Notes: generated by a model from the sequence alone, not told the origin. A DNA stretch of 21,202 bases from Fidelibacterota bacterium (GCA_004124535.1 SCKQ01000043.1:1-21202); one strand, 5' to 3'. Counted from the first letter of the stretch, positions 7,487 through 16,458 are shown. Numbers and translations: made by a program.

Positions 7487-10400
7487 ATGATCAAGAGAGT
7501 AGATCCACAAGTTGATTTCGTAAAGCTTGAACATTCCATCCTCAAGTTTTGGGAAAAGAACGACATATTTAAACAACGTGTTGCCTTGAATCAGGGTAAA
7601 GAACCATGGAGTTTTATTGATGGTCCTATAACAGCTAATAACCCCATGGGTGTACACCATGCCTGGGGACGCACCATTAAAGATATAATGAATCGCTACA
7701 AGGCCATGCAGGGCTTTGACCTGCGTTACCAGAACGGATTTGATTGCCAAGGTCTGTGGGTAGAGGTAGAGGTTGAAAAAGAACTCGGGTTTGCATCGAA
7801 GCGAGATGTGGAAGAATATGGCATTGAAAAATTTGTAAATCTCTGTAAGGATCGGGTTCGTAAATATTCAGCGATTCAGACGGAACAGTCTAAACGTCTT
7901 GGGTACTGGATGGATTGGGATAATTCCTATTTCACCATGTCTGATGAGAATAATTACACGATTTGGGCTATGCTAAAAAAACTATTCGAAGACGAAAAAA
8001 TTTATCGTGGTACTGATGTAGTACCCTGGTCCGGGAGATCAGGAACTTCCTACTCCCAAATGGAAATTATCGAGGGCAGAAAACTTGTTACACATGAATC
8101 TGTTTTTGTGCGTTTTCCCCTTGTGGACCGGGACCAGGAGTATCTGCTTGTGTGGACCACAACACCTTGGACATTGACTTCAAATGTTATTGCTGCCGTG
8201 AACGTGAACCTTGATTACGTTAAACTGCGCGCAGCAGATGGTTCATTATACTATTTTGCCAAGGAGAACCTGGAATTTCAGCGACTGGAAAAGCAGTTCA
8301 AGGAAAAAAAGCAATGGATTGATGGAGTCCCAAAACTGAAAACAATCGCACAAATATTCAAGGAACGGGGTGGTTATGAGGTCGAAGGTACCATTAAGGG
8401 TACGGAAATGGTAGGCTGGAAATATACAGGACCATTCGATGATTTTGAGGCGCAACAGGAATTAGGTGGTTATCCATTCACAAACGAAGAGTTGAAAGCC
8501 CAGGGCTTGAATGGTGTAAACTGTCATCAGGTGATTGATGGTGGCAAGGATAGTGTAGGCAATGATATTGTTGTGGCTGGTGAAGGAACTGGCATTGTAC
8601 ATATGGCGCCTGGGTGCGGCGATATTGATTATCAAATTGGTAAGAAAATGGGTTTCATTAACATCGCGCCACTGGATGCCGAAGCAAAATTTATGGATAA
8701 ATTTGGGTGGCTAACTGGTCTGAACGCCACTGAAAAAAGTACTGTTGAAAAAATCACTACCGATTTGAAGGAAAGAGGCTTTCTGGTTTATTCAGAACAA
8801 TATCCTCATATATATCCCCATTGCTGGCGTTCTGGTGACGAATTGGTATTTCGTATGGTCGATGAATGGTATATCAATATGGATTGGCGTGATAGAATCA
8901 AAAAGGTTGTGGATGATATAGAATGGATTCCGGAATGGGGTCAAGATAGGGAACATGAATGGCTGGACAATATGGGAGATTGGATGATTTCCAAGAAAAG
9001 GTTCTGGGGTCTGGCATTACCTATCTGGGAATTTGAAGATGGTTCATTTTTTGTTGTGGGGTCAAAGGAAGAACTAGCGGAACTTGCAGTGGAAGGCTGG
9101 GAAGACTTTGAAGGGCAAAGTCCCCATAGACCGTGGATTGATAAAGTAAAGATCAGGCACCCTGAATCAGGGTTGATTGGTACCAGGATATTGGATGTGG
9201 GGAACCCCTGGCTCGATGCGGGTATTGTGCCATATTCCACTCTTCACTATAATGATGATCGAACATATTGGGACAAGTGGTTCCCCGGCGATTTTGTTGT
9301 GGAAAGCTTTCCTGGTCAGTTCCGTAATTGGTTCTATTCATTGCTTGCTTTATCAACAGTCATGGAGGACAGGGCACCGTTTAAAACGTTGCTGGGCCAT
9401 GCGCTTGTAAAAGATGAGACTGGTCGTGATATGCACAAATCTTGGGGAAATGCAATCTGGTTTGATGATGCAGCTGAAGAAATAGGTGTGGATGTAATGC
9501 GCTGGATGTATGCCAATCAGAATATTGAAAATAATTTACTGTTCGGATACGGACCGGCGAATGAGGTTCGTCGCAAGTTGATTACATTATGGAATGTCTA
9601 TTCATTCTTTGCCACCTATGCCGCTGTAGATGGTTTTTCGCCGAGTAAATCGAAGCTAAAGGATGATGATTTGACCATTCTGGATCGATGGATTTTGGCA
9701 AAATCCAATTTGCTCATTCAGCAGGCAGTAGCGGCATTTGATGGGTATCGGGTGGATAAATTCATTCGTCACTTCGAACGATTTTTGGATGATTTATCCA
9801 ATTGGTATATACGACGCAGTAGAAGACGGTTTTGGAAATCGGAAGATGATGCCGATAAACAGGCAGCTTATCACACGCTTTATCAGGTATTGCTGACGAG
9901 TATCAAGATTATCGCGCCAATTCTGCCATTTATGACAGAGGAAATTTATCAGAATCTGGCTCGTAACACTGATCAATCATTGCCCGAAAGTATCCATTTA
10001 TCCGATTATCCAAAGGTTGATAAAACAAAGATCGATCTAAAACTGATCCAGCAGGTGGACACACTGCGAAAAATTGTAGAGTTGGGACGCTCCGCGCGAA
10101 ACAAGGCTGAATTGAAAATAAGACAGCCTTTGGCAGAACTTTGTTTTCATCTGGATGATAATGAATTGGTAGAATTTATCCTGGAGCAACAGAGCATTGT
10201 ACTGGATGAACTAAATGTAAAAAATATAAAGTGGGTTGATAATAGTAATATTCTCATTGAGCGTGAAGTAAAGCCCAATCTTCCTGTAATCGGCAAAGAA
10301 AATGGTCAATATCTTCCCGAGATAAAAGAGGTGCTTGTTGCTATGGATGGCAACGAAATATTGCGTGATCTAAATACAACTGGTGAGGTAACATTACAAT

Positions 10401-10786
10401 TGCAATCAGACACACTTGTGTTGACAAGGGATGCATTCCTAATCGTCACGAGGACAAAACAGGGTTTCACTGCAGAATCAGATGGTGGGATTACAGTTGG
10501 ATTGACCATAAAATTAACGAAGGAATTGGTTCAAGAAGGTGTTGTGAGAGATGTAATTCGTCACGTGCAAATTATGAGGAAAGATGCTAATTTCGCGGTC
10601 GAGGATCGTATCAATATTTATGGCTCTTTTGAAGGCACAGTTGGAGAAGCGGTTCGCGCATATAAGAACTATTTTATGAATGAAACATTAACTATAAATA
10701 TGGCAGATGAATTCAAGTCAAGTGAATATGAAGATACTTTTGAGGTTGGTGGTGTTGAAGTCAGACTTGGTATTGACCGTGTATAA
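7487..10786 (+). CDS. ileS: Isoleucine-tRNA ligase with altered signature motifs (GVHH, DMHKS)
   Basis: Cytoplasmic enzyme that charges tRNA-Ile. The 1,099 residues open with the family N-terminus (VDPQVDFVKLEHSILKFWEK). In the nucleotide-binding site the HIGH tetrapeptide is replaced by GVHH at residues 55-58, aligned through TANNPMGVHHAWGRTIKD. The KMSKS loop reads DMHKS at 648-652 (GRDMHKSWGN). The editing (CP1) domain is present, with TTTPWT at 224-229 and GTGIVHMAPGCGDIDY at 367-382, including the conserved Asp381. An anticodon-binding domain follows (LSNWYIRRSRRRFWKS). The length and lack of a C-terminal zinc finger fit the type 2 (IleRS2) class. ATG 7487 is directly preceded by an in-frame TAA, so the start cannot lie further upstream; there is no Shine-Dalgarno site. 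No T-box was seen in the 145-base leader. The downstream gene begins 19 bases after the stop. Confidence 0.97.
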   Translation: MIKRVDPQVDFVKLEHSILKFWEKNDIFKQRVALNQGKEPWSFIDGPITANNPMGVHHAWGRTIKDIMNRYKAMQGFDLRYQNGFDCQGLWVEVEVEKELGFASKRDVEEYGIEKFVNLCKDRVRKYSAIQTEQSKRLGYWMDWDNSYFTMSDENNYTIWAMLKKLFEDEKIYRGTDVVPWSGRSGTSYSQMEIIEGRKLVTHESVFVRFPLVDRDQEYLLVWTTTPWTLTSNVIAAVNVNLDYVKLRAADGSLYYFAKENLEFQRLEKQFKEKKQWIDGVPKLKTIAQIFKERGGYEVEGTIKGTEMVGWKYTGPFDDFEAQQELGGYPFTNEELKAQGLNGVNCHQVIDGGKDSVGNDIVVAGEGTGIVHMAPGCGDIDYQIGKKMGFINIAPLDAEAKFMDKFGWLTGLNATEKSTVEKITTDLKERGFLVYSEQYPHIYPHCWRSGDELVFRMVDEWYINMDWRDRIKKVVDDIEWIPEWGQDREHEWLDNMGDWMISKKRFWGLALPIWEFEDGSFFVVGSKEELAELAVEGWEDFEGQSPHRPWIDKVKIRHPESGLIGTRILDVGNPWLDAGIVPYSTLHYNDDRTYWDKWFPGDFVVESFPGQFRNWFYSLLALSTVMEDRAPFKTLLGHALVKDETGRDMHKSWGNAIWFDDAAEEIGVDVMRWMYANQNIENNLLFGYGPANEVRRKLITLWNVYSFFATYAAVDGFSPSKSKLKDDDLTILDRWILAKSNLLIQQAVAAFDGYRVDKFIRHFERFLDDLSNWYIRRSRRRFWKSEDDADKQAAYHTLYQVLLTSIKIIAPILPFMTEEIYQNLARNTDQSLPESIHLSDYPKVDKTKIDLKLIQQVDTLRKIVELGRSARNKAELKIRQPLAELCFHLDDNELVEFILEQQSIVLDELNVKNIKWVDNSNILIEREVKPNLPVIGKENGQYLPEIKEVLVAMDGNEILRDLNTTGEVTLQLQSDTLVLTRDAFLIVTRTKQGFTAESDGGITVGLTIKLTKELVQEGVVRDVIRHVQIMRKDANFAVEDRINIYGSFEGTVGEAVRAYKNYFMNETLTINMADEFKSSEYEDTFEVGGVEVRLGIDRV

Positions 10787-10795
10787 TTGATTGAA

Positions 10796-10799
10796 AGGA
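10796..10799 (+). promoter_or_regulatory. Shine-Dalgarno site of the TraR/DksA-family gene
   Basis: AGGA lies six bases before ATG 10806. It favours that ATG over an in-frame TTG at 10791, which would add five residues and contain this site. Confidence 0.6.
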
Positions 10800-10805
10800 T
10801 TTACT

Positions 10806-11198
10806 ATGGCAAAAAAGTATTCTAAAGAAAAACTGAAACAATTTCGGATATCTATCGAAAAAAGAATGGAAGAGATAGCAGAAGATATGGGAGATATCCA
10901 TGAAGGTATACTGGATAATGGTAATAATAGCGAAGGGTCATCTCAGGAGGCCGTCTTCAGTACTCATATGGCTGATGCAGGGACAGACTCTTTTGAGCAG
11001 GAAAAAAATTATATATTAATGGGCCGTGAGAGCGATTATTATAAAAACCTTGAGGTAGCGCTTGATCGTATAGATGAAGGGATATTTGGGATATGTAAGA
11101 TTTGTGCAGAATTGATTCCTGAAGAACGTTTGCTGGAGGTGCCCAATGCTACCAAGTGTGTTGGTTGTAAAGAAAAAGAAAAACTTGGCCTAGTGTGA
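10806..11198 (+). CDS. TraR/DksA-family C4 zinc-finger protein
   Basis: Probable transcription factor that binds RNA polymerase through its secondary channel, by family. The 130 residues have a Lys/Glu-rich helical N-terminal half (coiled-coil-like, about 1-95) and a four-cysteine zinc finger with Cys97, Cys100, Cys118 and Cys121 (CKIC...CVGC). The coiled-coil tip region reads DAGTDSFEQE (57-66). Its acidic pair is spaced DxxxD rather than the DxxD(x)A of E. coli DksA, so ppGpp-linked DksA activity should not be assumed. The protein is also shorter than E. coli DksA (151 residues). The gene lies 19 bases after ileS, and its TGA overlaps the GTG of lspA by four bases, which suggests translational coupling. 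The same order ileS - TraR/DksA - lspA is familiar from Bacteroidota. Confidence 0.85.
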   Translation: MAKKYSKEKLKQFRISIEKRMEEIAEDMGDIHEGILDNGNNSEGSSQEAVFSTHMADAGTDSFEQEKNYILMGRESDYYKNLEVALDRIDEGIFGICKICAELIPEERLLEVPNATKCVGCKEKEKLGLV

Positions 11199-11671
11199 AA
11201 GTAATGCTTGTGAGTGCTGTAATCGTGGTTATCGATCAGATCACGAAAGCAGTTACTCGCAGTGCGATGATGCTGGGTGAGTCAAAGCCAGTCATACAGA
11301 ACTTTTTTCATTTTACTTATGTTACCAATGATGGTATGGCTTTTGGATTGAATTTTCCTGGCGGTATTTATTTCTTTACTTCAGTATCACTGCTAATGAC
11401 TGTATTTCTCGCCTGGTATTTTTGGCAGGAAAAGGACAGCGATTTGACACTGCGATTGTCTTTGGCGTTGATTTTAGCAGGCGCGATCGGCAATCTGATT
11501 GATAGAATGCTTTTTGGTACTGTTGTAGACTTTTTTGATTTTATGATTGGTAGTTATCATTGGTATATTTTCAACGTTGCTGATGCATCAGTAACAATCG
11601 GTATGATTTTATATATTTACAATGCCGTATTAAAACAATCTTCCGTAAAACCGTCAACCGAATCTATATAA
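11195..11671 (+). CDS. lspA: Lipoprotein signal peptidase (signal peptidase II)
   Basis: Inner-membrane aspartic protease that cuts signal peptides from prolipoproteins after lipid is added to the +1 Cys. The 158 residues show four hydrophobic membrane segments and the family motifs VIDQITK (12-18), TNDGMAFG (44-51), GNLIDR (99-104), VVDFFDF and FNVADAS. The catalytic aspartates are Asp112 (VVDF) and Asp130 (FNVAD). The start is GTG, overlapping the previous stop as GTGA. Its ATG at codon 4 is a possible alternative, but the GTG keeps the usual distance to the DQxTK motif. Its substrates would include the predicted lipoprotein at 18009-21167. It sits between the zinc-finger gene and rluD with no gap. 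Confidence 0.95.
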   Translation: MKVMLVSAVIVVIDQITKAVTRSAMMLGESKPVIQNFFHFTYVTNDGMAFGLNFPGGIYFFTSVSLLMTVFLAWYFWQEKDSDLTLRLSLALILAGAIGNLIDRMLFGTVVDFFDFMIGSYHWYIFNVADASVTIGMILYIYNAVLKQSSVKPSTESI

Positions 11672-11674
11672 TTG

Positions 11675-12637
11675 ATGGTAAACCTTACTGTCCCGAGCAG
11701 CATTGACATGCGGCTGGATAAATATTTGTCAGAACAACTTGTTGATTATTCTCGATCACAAATACAGGCTATGATTCAAGATGGCAAAGTCATGATTGAT
11801 GGACAAAAGGAAAAATCCAGTTATCGCCTACAGGGTAGTGAAGCAATTGTTGTAGATCCTGCACAATCCAAAACGTCTCCAGTAATAAATGAACCACAGG
11901 ATATACCAATGTCAATTGTTTATGAAGATGATGCTATTCTGGTTATCGATAAACAACCGGGATTGGTCGTCCATCCCGGAACAGGTGTAAAAGATAATAC
12001 ATTGGTTAATGGGTTAATGTTTTATACGTCTGCATTGTCCGATATTAACGGACCAACTCGAACGGGAATTGTCCATCGTCTTGATCGGGATACATCTGGA
12101 GTGATGGTTATTGCCAAAACGAACCTTGCCCACCGTAAAATTGCTAAACAATTTGAAAATAAACAGGTCATAAAAACATATATCGGTCTAACCTGGGGAA
12201 TATGGACAGAGAATGAAGGTTTAATTGATGAACCGATCAAAAGAAAACGTTCTGATCCCACGAGTTTTACTGTAGACGAAACCGGTCGAAAAGCCACTAC
12301 TGGCTATAAAGTTGAGGAAGCTTGGCGTTATATATCAAATGTACGATTCTACCCAAAAACAGGCCGAACACACCAGATAAGGGTCCATGCGGCTCATATG
12401 GGTCATCCGATCGTGGCGGATCAAAAATATGGTGGCGGTGAGAACCGAACGAAGGGATTTTTGCCTGAGGTTACCAGGGAATTGCACCAAATATTAACTA
12501 TTCTTGAACGTCATGCTTTGCACGCTACGAGCCTGGAATTTGTGCATCCCGAAACAGCAAAAACCGTTTCATTTCAAGCACCATTACCTCAAGATTTCAA
12601 TGATAGTATTACATTACTCAACGAAAAATATGGCTGA
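11675..12637 (+). CDS. rluD: Ribosomal large-subunit pseudouridine synthase, RluD type
   Basis: Converts uridines of 23S rRNA (helix 69 in E. coli RluD) to pseudouridine. The 320 residues hold an N-terminal S4 RNA-binding domain (about 12-62, starting MRLDKYLSEQ) and the RluA-family catalytic domain. The active-site motif HRLDRDTSG lies at 134-142, with nucleophile Asp137. Downstream family motifs KTYIGLTWG and GRTHQIRVHAAHMGHPIVAD are visible. I chose ATG 11675; a TTG directly before it (11672) would add only one Met. It begins three bases after the lspA stop and overlaps the next gene by eight bases. The assignment to RluD rather than RluC or RluB rests on the S4 domain, length and overall pattern, so the exact rRNA target is inferred. 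Confidence 0.92.
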   Translation: MVNLTVPSSIDMRLDKYLSEQLVDYSRSQIQAMIQDGKVMIDGQKEKSSYRLQGSEAIVVDPAQSKTSPVINEPQDIPMSIVYEDDAILVIDKQPGLVVHPGTGVKDNTLVNGLMFYTSALSDINGPTRTGIVHRLDRDTSGVMVIAKTNLAHRKIAKQFENKQVIKTYIGLTWGIWTENEGLIDEPIKRKRSDPTSFTVDETGRKATTGYKVEEAWRYISNVRFYPKTGRTHQIRVHAAHMGHPIVADQKYGGGENRTKGFLPEVTRELHQILTILERHALHATSLEFVHPETAKTVSFQAPLPQDFNDSITLLNEKYG

Positions 12638-13538
12638 ATCGATCAAGAGCATAATTCAGGGATTTCTTATTACCCTTGAAAAGGAGCGCGGTTATTCAAA
12701 ACTTACGATAAAAGCCTATAGAAATGATCTCAATCGTTTTTATGATTTTCTGAAAAATTATCATGGCCAAGACAATTTGGATTTGGGTAGTATTGATCGA
12801 CAAACAATTCGTCACTTTCTTGGTAGGGAATACGAAAAAGAGTATTCCGCTAAAACGGTTGCTCGTCGCCTAGCATCAGTGAAATCTTTTTTCAGATACC
12901 TGGTAAAAGCAGAAGTAATTGAAGATAATGTAACTGTCCATGTAAAAACACCAAAAGTGCCGAAGAGTTTACCGAATTTCGTGAGTAAGAATTTAATTGA
13001 GACGCTGATGAACGCTCCGCCGGCGGATACAATCGCGGGTCTTAGAGATAGAGCTATTCTCGAGTTATTTTATAGTACGGGAATTCGTTTAAGCGAACTG
13101 GTCAATTTAAATATCGGTGATTTTCAGCCGGATAAGAAACTGGTCCGTGTACTTGGAAAAGGAAATAAAGAACGTTTGCTTCCATATGGTAAAGTTGCCG
13201 AAAATTCGGTAGTACATTATTTAAAAAAGCGTAAGCTTAGTCTTAAACCTGTATTTTACGATAAACCATTATTTGTGAACTCCAAAGAAAACCGTATATC
13301 AGGGCGAACAATCCAGCGCAGAATGAACAAGTACATCCAGCTCGTAGCTGATGGAAAGAGATTAGGACCCCATTTATTACGGCATACGTTTGCAACACAT
13401 GTGATGGAGAGCGGAGCAGATATTCGAGCGGTAAAGGATTTGCTAGGGCACAGTAGTTTAAGTTCGACGCAAATTTATACGCATGTCCCAACTGAAAAAT
13501 TAAAAAAAGATTATAAACAGGCACACCCGCACGGGTAA
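12630..13538 (+). CDS. xerC: Site-specific tyrosine recombinase, XerC/XerD type
   Basis: Resolves chromosome dimers at dif near the division site, by family. The 302 residues comprise an N-terminal SAM-like DNA-binding domain (about 5-95) and a C-terminal catalytic domain. All six active-site residues are present and spaced as in E. coli XerD: Arg153 (TGIRLSEL), Lys177 (LGKGNKERLLP), His248 and Arg251 (PHLLRHTFATH), His274 (LLGHSS) and Tyr283 (QIYTHV). I chose ATG 12630, which overlaps the end of rluD by eight bases. The frame is open further upstream to 12504, but that part lies inside rluD and is not Xer-like. It is embedded in a housekeeping run with no attachment-site repeats, so a phage or element integrase is unlikely. 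XerC versus XerD cannot be settled from one copy. Confidence 0.9.
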   Translation: MAESIKSIIQGFLITLEKERGYSKLTIKAYRNDLNRFYDFLKNYHGQDNLDLGSIDRQTIRHFLGREYEKEYSAKTVARRLASVKSFFRYLVKAEVIEDNVTVHVKTPKVPKSLPNFVSKNLIETLMNAPPADTIAGLRDRAILELFYSTGIRLSELVNLNIGDFQPDKKLVRVLGKGNKERLLPYGKVAENSVVHYLKKRKLSLKPVFYDKPLFVNSKENRISGRTIQRRMNKYIQLVADGKRLGPHLLRHTFATHVMESGADIRAVKDLLGHSSLSSTQIYTHVPTEKLKKDYKQAHPHG

Positions 13539-13548
13539 TTTATCAATT

Positions 13549-15159
13549 ATGGAAGAAAATCGTTTAGGAATGGAAAAAATTGGTCTATCGAAAGTAAGGG
13601 ATGTACATCGAAATCTTCCTGTAGAAGTCCTTGTTGATCATATTGTGGATAATCAGGAAGGCCGGATCGGTTTACGCGGTGCGGCTATGGTGGATACAGG
13701 TATTTACACCGGTCGGTCACCCAATGACAAATATATCGTTGATGAATCAAGTTCAAATGATAAGATCTGGTGGGGTCCTGTAAATAGGAAGGTCGATGAG
13801 GACATTTTTAATGAGCTTTATGAGAAAGCAACTGCCTTCTATAACTCCAATACTTCAAGGACGTATATGTTTGATGGTTTTGCTGGTGCAGATCCAGCGT
13901 ACCGTATCGCTGTGCGTATTATCGCTAAAAAGGCCTGGCAGGCACATTTTGCGCATAACATGTTCATTCGCCCCGATGCAGGAGAACTTGAAGGATTTGT
14001 CCCTGACTTCACAATTATTAATGCCTCCGATATTCAGAATGATGACTATGAAAAGCATGGTTTAAATTCAAAAACATTCATATTATTTCATCTTGGGCGC
14101 CGCGTAGCAATTATTGGTGGTACTGAATATGGTGGCGAGATGAAAAAGGGTATTTTCTCTGTATTACACTATATCTTGCCGCAAAAGGGCGTGCTTTCTA
14201 TGCACTGCTCAGCAAATACGGACAACAATGGGCAGAATTCAGCTATTTTTTTTGGACTTAGCGGTACGGGTAAAACAACGCTGTCTACGGATCCGGATCG
14301 GCCCTTGATCGGTGATGATGAACATGGCTGGTCTGATAATGGTATATTCAATTTCGAGGGCGGCTGCTATGCCAAAGTGATCAATCTCAATCCCGAGTAT
14401 GAACCAGATATCTATAATGCCATTCGTGAGGGAGCCCTGCTTGAGAATGTTGTTTATGATGAAAACACAGGAGAGATAGATTTTATGGACGACTCAAAAA
14501 CCCAGAATACCCGTGTGTCTTATCCCCTGGACCACATTGAAAATTCTCTTTTTTCACAGGGGCAGAACAGTGTTGCCGATCATCCGAAGAATATCATATT
14601 TCTGACCTGTGATGCTTATGGCGTTCTTCCTCCTGTAGCAAAGCTTACGCCGGAACAGGCCATGTATCATTTCATCAGCGGTTATACTGCCAAGGTCGCC
14701 GGTACAGAAAGAGGGATTACAGAGCCAGTGGCTACATTTTCACCCTGTTTCGGAGGACCTTTCTTAACATTGCACCCGCTGCGGTATGCGGAATTATTAC
14801 GGGATAAAATGAATAAATTAAATGTCCCGGCATATCTGGTGAACACGGGTTGGGTGGGTTGCAATGCAAGTTCTGGTGCTGCAAGAATTTCTTTACCAAT
14901 TACCCGTCAGATAATCCACGCAATATTGGACGGCAGTATTCAATCGTCTAAATTCGCGGAGGATCCATATTTTGGGTTTCAGGTACCTATAACACTGGCC
15001 GATATAGATCCCGGTATTTTAGTTCCAAAATCTGCCTGGGCAGATGAAAATGAGTATACTAGTACTGCCCGAGTTTTGGTTCAGAAATTTCAGGATAATT
15101 TTAAACAGTATGACCGGGGTGATGAAGTTGTGAAAAATGCAGGTCCAACTACTAATTAA
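13549..15159 (+). CDS. pckA: Phosphoenolpyruvate carboxykinase (ATP)
   Basis: Interconverts oxaloacetate plus ATP with phosphoenolpyruvate plus CO2, the entry step of gluconeogenesis (or CO2 fixation in reverse); cytoplasmic. The 536 residues match the family length. Visible motifs are TGRSPNDKYIV (54-64, substrate binding), the kinase-1a P-loop GLSGTGKT (236-243), the metal-binding stretch IGDDEHGWSDNG (254-265), NTRVSYPL, and the adenine-site region ending VLPPVAKLT. The P-loop and lengths are those of the ATP-dependent enzyme (EC 4.1.1.49), not the GTP type. The start ATG lies ten bases after the xer stop with no clear Shine-Dalgarno site, so it may be the last gene of the ileS run. An ATG at codon 8 is a weaker alternative. 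No hairpin with a convincing T run was found in the 108 bases after it. Confidence 0.96.
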   Translation: MEENRLGMEKIGLSKVRDVHRNLPVEVLVDHIVDNQEGRIGLRGAAMVDTGIYTGRSPNDKYIVDESSSNDKIWWGPVNRKVDEDIFNELYEKATAFYNSNTSRTYMFDGFAGADPAYRIAVRIIAKKAWQAHFAHNMFIRPDAGELEGFVPDFTIINASDIQNDDYEKHGLNSKTFILFHLGRRVAIIGGTEYGGEMKKGIFSVLHYILPQKGVLSMHCSANTDNNGQNSAIFFGLSGTGKTTLSTDPDRPLIGDDEHGWSDNGIFNFEGGCYAKVINLNPEYEPDIYNAIREGALLENVVYDENTGEIDFMDDSKTQNTRVSYPLDHIENSLFSQGQNSVADHPKNIIFLTCDAYGVLPPVAKLTPEQAMYHFISGYTAKVAGTERGITEPVATFSPCFGGPFLTLHPLRYAELLRDKMNKLNVPAYLVNTGWVGCNASSGAARISLPITRQIIHAILDGSIQSSKFAEDPYFGFQVPITLADIDPGILVPKSAWADENEYTSTARVLVQKFQDNFKQYDRGDEVVKNAGPTTN

Positions 15160-15197
15160 AAATCAAAAAAATGGGTATTTTCCATAGGGGATAGTTA

Positions 15198-15230
15198 TTT
15201 GGTTGTAAAAGTTATTATACTGTATATTTG
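15198..15230 (+). promoter_or_regulatory. Candidate Bacteroidota-type promoter of metK-ahcY
   Basis: TATATTTG at 15223-15230 matches the Bacteroidota -7 consensus TAnnTTTG. A TTTG at 15198-15201 lies 21 bases upstream, the spacing usual for the -33 element. Transcription would start near 15236, leaving a leader of about 30 bases. That is too short for a known SAM riboswitch. This is a pattern match only. Confidence 0.4.
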
Positions 15231-15267
15231 CCGGCTATTTTTATGAAGAAAACAAAAGAGATAACAA

Positions 15268-16458
15268 TTGAGTAGATTTACATTTACTTCGGAATCTGTA
15301 ACCGAAGGTCACCCAGATAAAGTCTGTGATGCAATATCAGATGCATTAGTAGATGATTTACTAAGGCAGGATCCGGAATCTCATGTTGCTTGTGAAACTT
15401 TGGCTACCAAACAACTCGTAGTCGTATCAGGTGAGGTGCGTTCAAAGGGGACAGCCGATGTAGAAGCAATCGTTAAAAATACGCTTCAAGATATTGGCTA
15501 TACGGACGAAGCCTGTGGGATGGATGGTAAAGCAGTGGAAATATTAGTTAAGATCCAGGAACAAAGCAGCGAAATCGCCCAGGGCGTAGATGAATCGGAT
15601 GATCATGAACAAGGCGCCGGCGACCAGGGATTAATGTTCGGGTATGCCTGTAAGGAAACGCCTGAATTGATGCCCTTACCCATCCACCTTGCTCATCGTC
15701 TGACGAAACGACTTGCGCAAGTAAGGAAGGACGGAACGCTTCCCTGGCTGGGACCAGATGGGAAGTCTCAGGTTTCAGTGGATTATGAAAATGGGCAACC
15801 GGTATCAATATCAAAAGTAGTTATTGCCACCCAGCACAATGATATGCTTGCGGAATACGGCACGGAATCGGCTGAGCATGAGTTTGTACAAGAAAAAGTG
15901 ATCGAATACGTAATTAAACCGGTTCTTAATGAATTGGATTTAGAGAATTCGGGGAGTTTTATTGTCAATGGTACTGGCCGCTTTGTTTTTGGTGGACCGG
16001 ATGCTGATACAGGACTTACTGGTCGTAAGATTATTGTAGATACTTATGGTGGTTACGCACCTCACGGAGGGGGATCCTTTTCCGGAAAGGACCCCTCAAA
16101 AGTAGATCGTTCAGCGTCGTATATGGCACGCTATATTGCCAAGAATATTGTAGCAGCTGATTTGGCTGATAATTGTGAGGTGCAATTCTCATATAGTATT
16201 GGCGTTGCTGAACCGACATCGTTTTATGTAAAGTCATTTGGTACTGGACAAATTTCCGATGAAAAATTAACCGATATAGCGCAAAAAGTGTTTCCACTAA
16301 AACCAGGGGCTATAATTGCACACCTGGATCTTAAGAGTCCCCGCTATCGTCAAACAGCCGCTTATGGTCATTTTGGTCGTGAAGGCGAACAGTTCACCTG
16401 GGAAAAAACAGATATGGTGGATAAATTAAAATCTGCAGCAAATGAAAGGAATATTTAA
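15268..16458 (+). CDS. metK: S-adenosylmethionine synthetase
   Basis: Makes S-adenosylmethionine from methionine and ATP; cytoplasmic, usually tetrameric. The 396 residues carry the family signatures [11 protein letters not shown] (8-18, with His15 and Asp17), [12 protein letters not shown] (116-127) and the glycine-rich loop [16 protein letters not shown] (267-282). The start is TTG at 15268. An in-frame TAA lies six bases upstream, and the next in-frame ATG is well inside conserved sequence, so a non-ATG start is forced unless there is a sequence error. A weak AAAGAG lies seven bases before it. Its stop shares one base with the ahcY start (TAATG), so the two are probably translationally coupled. 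Confidence 0.97.
   Translation: MSRFTFTSESVTEGHPDKVCDAISDALVDDLLRQDPESHVACETLATKQLVVVSGEVRSKGTADVEAIVKNTLQDIGYTDEACGMDGKAVEILVKIQEQSSEIAQGVDESDDHEQGAGDQGLMFGYACKETPELMPLPIHLAHRLTKRLAQVRKDGTLPWLGPDGKSQVSVDYENGQPVSISKVVIATQHNDMLAEYGTESAEHEFVQEKVIEYVIKPVLNELDLENSGSFIVNGTGRFVFGGPDADTGLTGRKIIVDTYGGYAPHGGGSFSGKDPSKVDRSASYMARYIAKNIVAADLADNCEVQFSYSIGVAEPTSFYVKSFGTGQISDEKLTDIAQKVFPLKPGAIIAHLDLKSPRYRQTAAYGHFGREGEQFTWEKTDMVDKLKSAANERNI

Noticed and set aside
12630..13538. Integrase of a mobile element
   Set aside because: The recombinase has Xer spacing of all active-site residues, sits in a tight housekeeping run, and has no flanking direct repeats or tRNA.
15166..15193. Terminator after pckA
   Set aside because: Only a short AT stem (AAAAT/ATTTT) is present, without a GC-rich arm or a T run.
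15160..15267. SAM riboswitch upstream of metK
   Set aside because: The likely leader after the candidate promoter is only about 30 bases, and no conserved SAM-binding core or terminator-like hairpin is visible in the gap.
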